The notes under the pieces: model-generated | What the model saw: the letters and a program-made list of their open reading frames with translations, nothing else | Told to the model about the DNA's origin: nothing | The model's database searches: none | Origin: Flavobacterium sp. | GTDB lineage: Bacteria; Bacteroidota; Bacteroidia; Flavobacteriales; Flavobacteriaceae | DNA length: 8,931 nucleotides | Reading direction: 5' to 3' | Assembly (NCBI GenBank): GCA_004296145.1 | Contig: SEBM01000132.1 | Coordinates: 1 to 8,931 of the forward strand | Shown here: positions 6,350-8,931 of the stretch, one piece after another | How positions within the stretch are numbered: the first letter of the stretch is position 1 | Layout: every line of letters starts with the position of its first letter | Translations under genes and position numbers: made by a program

Positions 6350-6383
6350 AACTCCGGATAATAATTTTATCCGGAGTTCTTTT
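6350..6383 (+). terminator. Intrinsic terminator after the phosphodiesterase gene
   Basis: A 12-bp stem (6350-6361 with 6367-6378, core ACTCCGGATAA) with a 5-nt loop is followed by CTTTT. The T-tract is on the plus-strand side, so it mainly serves the plus-strand gene, although it also separates it from the convergent doxX-like gene. Confidence 0.8.
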
Positions 6384-6402
6384 AATTAGCATTTTTCAAA
6401 AT

Positions 6403-6789
6403 CTACTTTCTTCCGAAAAATACAAAACCGGCTAAAACCACAAAAAAGATATTGATTCCGATTTGAGATCCTTCTCCTCTGCAGATATGAAAAATACTTG
6501 CACAAAACATCAAGGCAATGATTGCTATTGCGGTAACAGGAACCAGTTTTGGTTTTAAATTAAAAACTGTTGGCAAAAGAATACCAATTCCTCCCAGAAG
6601 ATCTATAATTCCGGTAAATCTTAGAAACAAAACAGAAACCTGCCCTGCCCATGGCCACATTGCTGCTAATTTTTCGACAGAAAAAAATAATTTCAGAAAA
6701 GATCCCCACAGAAAACCAATTGATAAAATAATTTGTGCTGACCAAAGCATTATTTTAATTGCTTTTGGAGTTTGTTGTTGATTCGACAT
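6403..6789 (-). CDS. DoxX-like family integral membrane protein
   Basis: The 128-aa product has four predicted membrane helices at about 13-36, 52-73, 82-102 and 109-125 and matches the DoxX/DoxX-like family. Visible family features are G-F-L-W-G-S-F-L-K-L-F near the end of helix 1, the Gly-rich I-D-L-L-G-G-I-G-I-L-L-P at 62-73, and H-I-C-R-G-E at 101-106 before the last helix, ending in F-F-G-R-K. DoxX proteins sit in the inner membrane; members are linked to thiosulfate:quinone oxidoreduction or redox stress, but this small group has no defined reaction. I chose ATG at 6789; the in-frame TTG at 6816 falls inside an apparent -7 promoter element and is unlikely. The gene is divergent from an HxlR-type regulator, a common pairing that suggests it is the regulated target. 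Confidence 0.85.
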   Translation of the reverse strand: MSNQQQTPKAIKIMLWSAQIILSIGFLWGSFLKLFFSVEKLAAMWPWAGQVSVLFLRFTGIIDLLGGIGILLPTVFNLKPKLVPVTAIAIIALMFCASIFHICRGEGSQIGINIFFVVLAGFVFFGRK

Positions 6790-6813
6790 TTTTGATAAAT
6801 TTTTATTAGATTT

Positions 6814-6821
6814 CAAAAATA
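6814..6821 (-). promoter_or_regulatory. -7 promoter element for the doxX-like gene
   Basis: On the minus strand these bases read TATTTTTG, an exact TAnnTTTG match, 24 nt before the ATG at 6789. Its presence here also argues against an upstream TTG start at 6816. Confidence 0.5.
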
Positions 6822-6854
6822 TTTACATTTACTTTCCTTTTTACAGTACTTCCC

Positions 6855-6876
6855 TTTTAGATAGCGCTATCCAAAA
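6855..6876. promoter_or_regulatory. Candidate HxlR operator, 22-bp near-palindrome
   Basis: The core GATAGCGCTATC (6860-6871) is a perfect 12-bp palindrome. It is flanked by TTTT and AAAA with one mismatch pair between, so 20 of 22 positions are symmetric. It lies in the divergent region between the doxX-like gene and the HxlR gene, where a dimeric winged-helix regulator would be expected to bind. It is 31 nt before the regulator ATG and 33 nt beyond the doxX -7 element. Confidence 0.6.
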
Positions 6877-6907
6877 TGAAAGTAACGCAACCTTAAAAAC
6901 AAATAAA

Positions 6908-7249
6908 ATGCTAACCAAAGGCGGATGTCCAAAAACAGCACTTTCTATTAAAGATGCTCTAGAAGCTTTAGAAGGAAGATGGAAATTACTAATCCTATTT
7001 TCGCTTTCTGCAGAGAACAAAAGATTCAAAGAAATATCAAGAGAAGTAACCGGAATTACCGACAAAACTTTATCAAAAGAATTGAAAAGCTTAGAAAGCA
7101 ACCAATTGATAAAAAGGACGGTATATGATACTTTCCCTCCCACTGTAGAATATTCCATTACAGAACACGGAAAATCACTCGAAAAAGTATTAGAAGAATT
7201 ACATTATTGGGGGTTACTTCACCGACAAAAGATACTTACAGAATCTTAA
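6908..7249 (+). CDS. HxlR-family winged-helix transcriptional regulator
   Basis: This 113-aa protein is a complete HxlR/MarR-like DNA-binding regulator. Family motifs run in order: C7 in G-G-C-P, G-R-W-K-L-L-I-L-F at 23-31, R-F-K-E-I-S-R at 39-45, the recognition region G-I-T-D-K-T-L-S-K-E-L-K-S-L-E at 49-63, L-I-K-R-T-V-Y at 67-73, P-P-T-V-E-Y at 77-82 in the wing, and a C-terminal helix ending in W-G-L-L. The lone N-terminal Cys is conserved in HxlR proteins such as YodB and is used there to sense electrophiles or disulfide stress, so a redox-sensing role is plausible. It is divergent from the doxX-like gene with a palindromic operator candidate between them, pointing to local control and probably autoregulation. 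A near match to the -7 consensus, TACATTTA, lies at 6824-6831. Its stop is 4 nt from that of the convergent sulP gene. Confidence 0.95.
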   Translation: MLTKGGCPKTALSIKDALEALEGRWKLLILFSLSAENKRFKEISREVTGITDKTLSKELKSLESNQLIKRTVYDTFPPTVEYSITEHGKSLEKVLEELHYWGLLHRQKILTES

Positions 7250-7253
7250 ATGA

Positions 7254-8783
7254 TTAACTCACCACTTTATAAGTTGGGTCTTCAATCACATTTACATTAA
7301 TAACCGCGTCAGCATTTTGAAGCAGGATTCTGCAATCTTGACTTAAATGTTTTAGTTCGATTACTTTATGTAACTGACTGTATTTTTTAGTCAGATTGTT
7401 TAATGCTTCAATTGCAGACATATCGGCAATACGGCTTTGTCTAAAATCTATGATTACATGATTTGGGTCGTTCTGCACATCAAATTCTTCCATAAAAGCG
7501 GTTATGGAACCAAAAAATAATGGGCCATAGATTTCATAACATTTCACTCCTTCTTCGGTGATAAAATGTTTAACACGGATTCTTTTGGCACTTTCCCAGG
7601 CAAAAACCAATGCCGAAATAATCACACCAATCAAAACGGCCAAAGCAAGATTATGAAGTACAATCGTAACTACTGCAACCAAAATACCAACAAAAATGTC
7701 GTGTCTTGGCATTTTATTTATCACCTTAAAACTCGCCCATTCAAACGTGGTAACAGCCACCATCATCATCACGCCAACCAAAGCCGCCATTGGCAATTTC
7801 CCGATTGCGGGTGCGCCAAAAAGTATGATTAACAAAATGGTCAGAGAAGCAATTATTCCCGAAAGTCTGGCTCTTGAACCTGCGCCAAGGTTGACCAGAG
7901 TCTGCGCAATCATTGGGCAGCCTCCCATTCCGAAAAAGAAACCGTTTAAAATATTCGAACTTCCCTGTGCGATACATTCGCGATTGCTGTTTCCGCGGGT
8001 TCCGGTAATTTCGTCTACAAGATTCAGCGTCAGCAAACCTTCGGTTAAACCAACCGCCGCAACAATTACAGAATACGGAAATATGACTTTTAAAGTCTCA
8101 AAAGAAATGGGAATATTCGGAATATGAAACGGAGGAAATCCGCCCTGAACCGAAGCAATATCCTGAACGGTTTTGGTTTCTATATTGAACAAAATCACAA
8201 TCGCAAAAACGACCATTATGGCTACCAAAGAAGCCGGAACTGTCTTGGTGATTTTAGGAAAAAGCAACACAATACCAATTGTCAGAGCCACCAAACCCAA
8301 CATAATATACAATGGAGTTCCCTGCAACCATGAAACCTGTCCGTTTACAATTGTTTTAAATTGTTCTAACTGCGACATAAAAATCACAACTGCAAGTCCG
8401 TTTACAAAACCAAACATTACGGGTTGCGGCACCAATCTGATAAATTTTCCGAGTTTAAAAAGTCCGATACAGATTTGTACGATTCCGCCAAGAGCGACGG
8501 CAGCAAAAACATATTCTATTCCGTGCGATTTCATCAGGGCGATCAAAACGATTACGGTTGCTCCCGCTCCACCGGAAATCATTCCGGGTCTTCCGCCAAA
8601 AACAGCGGTAACCAATCCTGCAATAAAAGCGGCATATAAACCAACCAAAGGAGGAAATCCTGCCAGAATTGCAAATGATAATGATTCGGGAATCATCGTC
8701 ATGGCAACCGTCAGACCGGCTAAAATTTCATTTTTATAATTGACCTTTTGAGTAAAATCGAAGAGTTGGAAAGCTTTTTTCAT
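7254..8783 (-). CDS. SulP-family inorganic anion transporter with C-terminal STAS domain
   Basis: The 509-aa product is a SulP (SLC26-like) secondary transporter of the inner membrane, normal in length for bacterial members. It has about 12-14 hydrophobic segments between residues 18 and 397. Family motifs include L-T-V-A-M-T-M-I-P-E-S-L-S-F-A at 24-38, P-P-L-V-G-L-Y-A-A-F at 44-53, F-G-G-R-P-G-M-I-S-G-G-A-G-A at 62-75, and N-R-E-C-I-A-Q-G plus G-M-G-G-C-P-M-I-A-Q at 267-294. A cytoplasmic STAS domain follows (about 405-500) with V-I-I-D-F at 443-447 and the helix D-M-S-A-I-E-A at 454-460. SulP proteins move sulfate, bicarbonate, dicarboxylates or other anions with Na+ or H+; the substrate cannot be decided here. 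ATG at 8783 is preferred; the in-frame TTG at 8792 lies within a -7 promoter element. No terminator lies after the stop, which faces hxlR at 4 bp. Confidence 0.93.
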   Translation of the reverse strand: MKKAFQLFDFTQKVNYKNEILAGLTVAMTMIPESLSFAILAGFPPLVGLYAAFIAGLVTAVFGGRPGMISGGAGATVIVLIALMKSHGIEYVFAAVALGGIVQICIGLFKLGKFIRLVPQPVMFGFVNGLAVVIFMSQLEQFKTIVNGQVSWLQGTPLYIMLGLVALTIGIVLLFPKITKTVPASLVAIMVVFAIVILFNIETKTVQDIASVQGGFPPFHIPNIPISFETLKVIFPYSVIVAAVGLTEGLLTLNLVDEITGTRGNSNRECIAQGSSNILNGFFFGMGGCPMIAQTLVNLGAGSRARLSGIIASLTILLIILFGAPAIGKLPMAALVGVMMMVAVTTFEWASFKVINKMPRHDIFVGILVAVVTIVLHNLALAVLIGVIISALVFAWESAKRIRVKHFITEEGVKCYEIYGPLFFGSITAFMEEFDVQNDPNHVIIDFRQSRIADMSAIEALNNLTKKYSQLHKVIELKHLSQDCRILLQNADAVINVNVIEDPTYKVVS

Positions 8784-8789
8784 AGGGCA

Positions 8790-8797
8790 CAAATGTA
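8790..8797 (-). promoter_or_regulatory. -7 promoter element directly before sulP
   Basis: The minus strand reads TACATTTG, an exact TAnnTTTG match, with only 6 nt between it and the ATG at 8783. If used, transcription would start at or next to the start codon, giving a leaderless or nearly leaderless mRNA. No clear TTTG -33 box is seen. Confidence 0.5.
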
Positions 8798-8931
8798 GAA
8801 AATTATGCCTTAAAAGAAGGAATCTTTTTTAAATCTAAAAACTAAAGATTCATAATAAAATGAACTGTTTTTAGCTAAAATGCTTTAAAAGCATAACAAA
8901 AACGGAAAGAATAAAATTGATCATTTTAAGC
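8798..8931. other. AT-rich upstream region with a small palindrome, no gene seen
   Basis: This end of the window contains no convincing ORF. The perfect palindrome ATGCTTTAAAAGCAT (7-bp arms around one central A) lies at 8880-8894 and is followed on the minus strand by TTTT, so it might be a weak terminator for a minus-strand gene beyond the window. That is speculative. Confidence 0.4.

Noticed and set aside
6790..6816. Upstream TTG start for the doxX-like gene, adding nine residues
   Set aside because: The TTG lies within an exact -7 promoter match and the ATG at 6789 gives a normal family N-terminus.
7566..8739. Several plus-strand ORFs opposite sulP
   Set aside because: They lack family motifs and have compositions expected of antisense shadows of a membrane-protein gene.
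8784..8792. Upstream TTG start for sulP, adding three residues
   Set aside because: The TTG overlaps the TACATTTG promoter element, and the ATG at 8783 begins the typical MKK-type N-terminus.
8880..8894. Palindrome ATGCTTTAAAAGCAT as an operator or terminator
   Set aside because: It is short and AT-rich with only a four-T tract on one side, and the neighbouring gene is outside the window.

Overview
The window looks like an ordinary, AT-rich chromosomal segment of a Flavobacterium-like member of the Bacteroidota. The evidence is the A-rich translation starts without clear Shine-Dalgarno sequences, several copies of the Bacteroidota-type -7 promoter element TAnnTTTG, and the gene order lptE, TPR-type protein, secG, groES, groEL, which I recall from Flavobacterium. 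The organism assignment is inference from these traits.

Layout. Positions 1-2400 hold a plus-strand cell-envelope cluster: an LptE-like lipoprotein, a 467-aa acidic repeat protein with a TPR-like C-terminus, and SecG, closed by a strong intrinsic terminator. Positions 2440-4930 hold the chaperonin locus groES-groEL, closed by another strong terminator. It is interrupted by a 118-aa four-helix-bundle (S23/23S rRNA intervening-sequence family) gene. Positions 4947-5028 carry a long hairpin built from 9-nt units. Positions 5103-6383 hold a secreted NPP-type phosphodiesterase with its own promoter and terminator. A DoxX-like membrane protein (minus) and an HxlR-type regulator (plus) are divergent around a 22-bp near-palindrome that is a good operator candidate. 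A SulP anion transporter with a STAS domain (minus) converges on the regulator with only 4 bp between stop codons. Positions 8784-8931 are its upstream region.

How the genes work together. LptE and SecG serve outer-membrane biogenesis and protein export, and GroES/GroEL fold cytosolic proteins. HxlR probably senses a redox or electrophile signal and controls its divergent DoxX neighbour. The phosphodiesterase and SulP transporter are separate units.

The most interesting item is the four-helix-bundle gene inside groES-groEL. Both flanks consist of degenerate 7-nt units starting with GC (consensus about GCYTAAA). The left and right arrays can pair with each other across the gene, and similar short leaders precede both its ATG and that of groEL. 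The arrangement resembles the S23-encoding intervening sequences of 23S rRNA genes, but here it sits in a protein-coding operon. I read it as a candidate small mobile or RNA-level element; that reading is inference.
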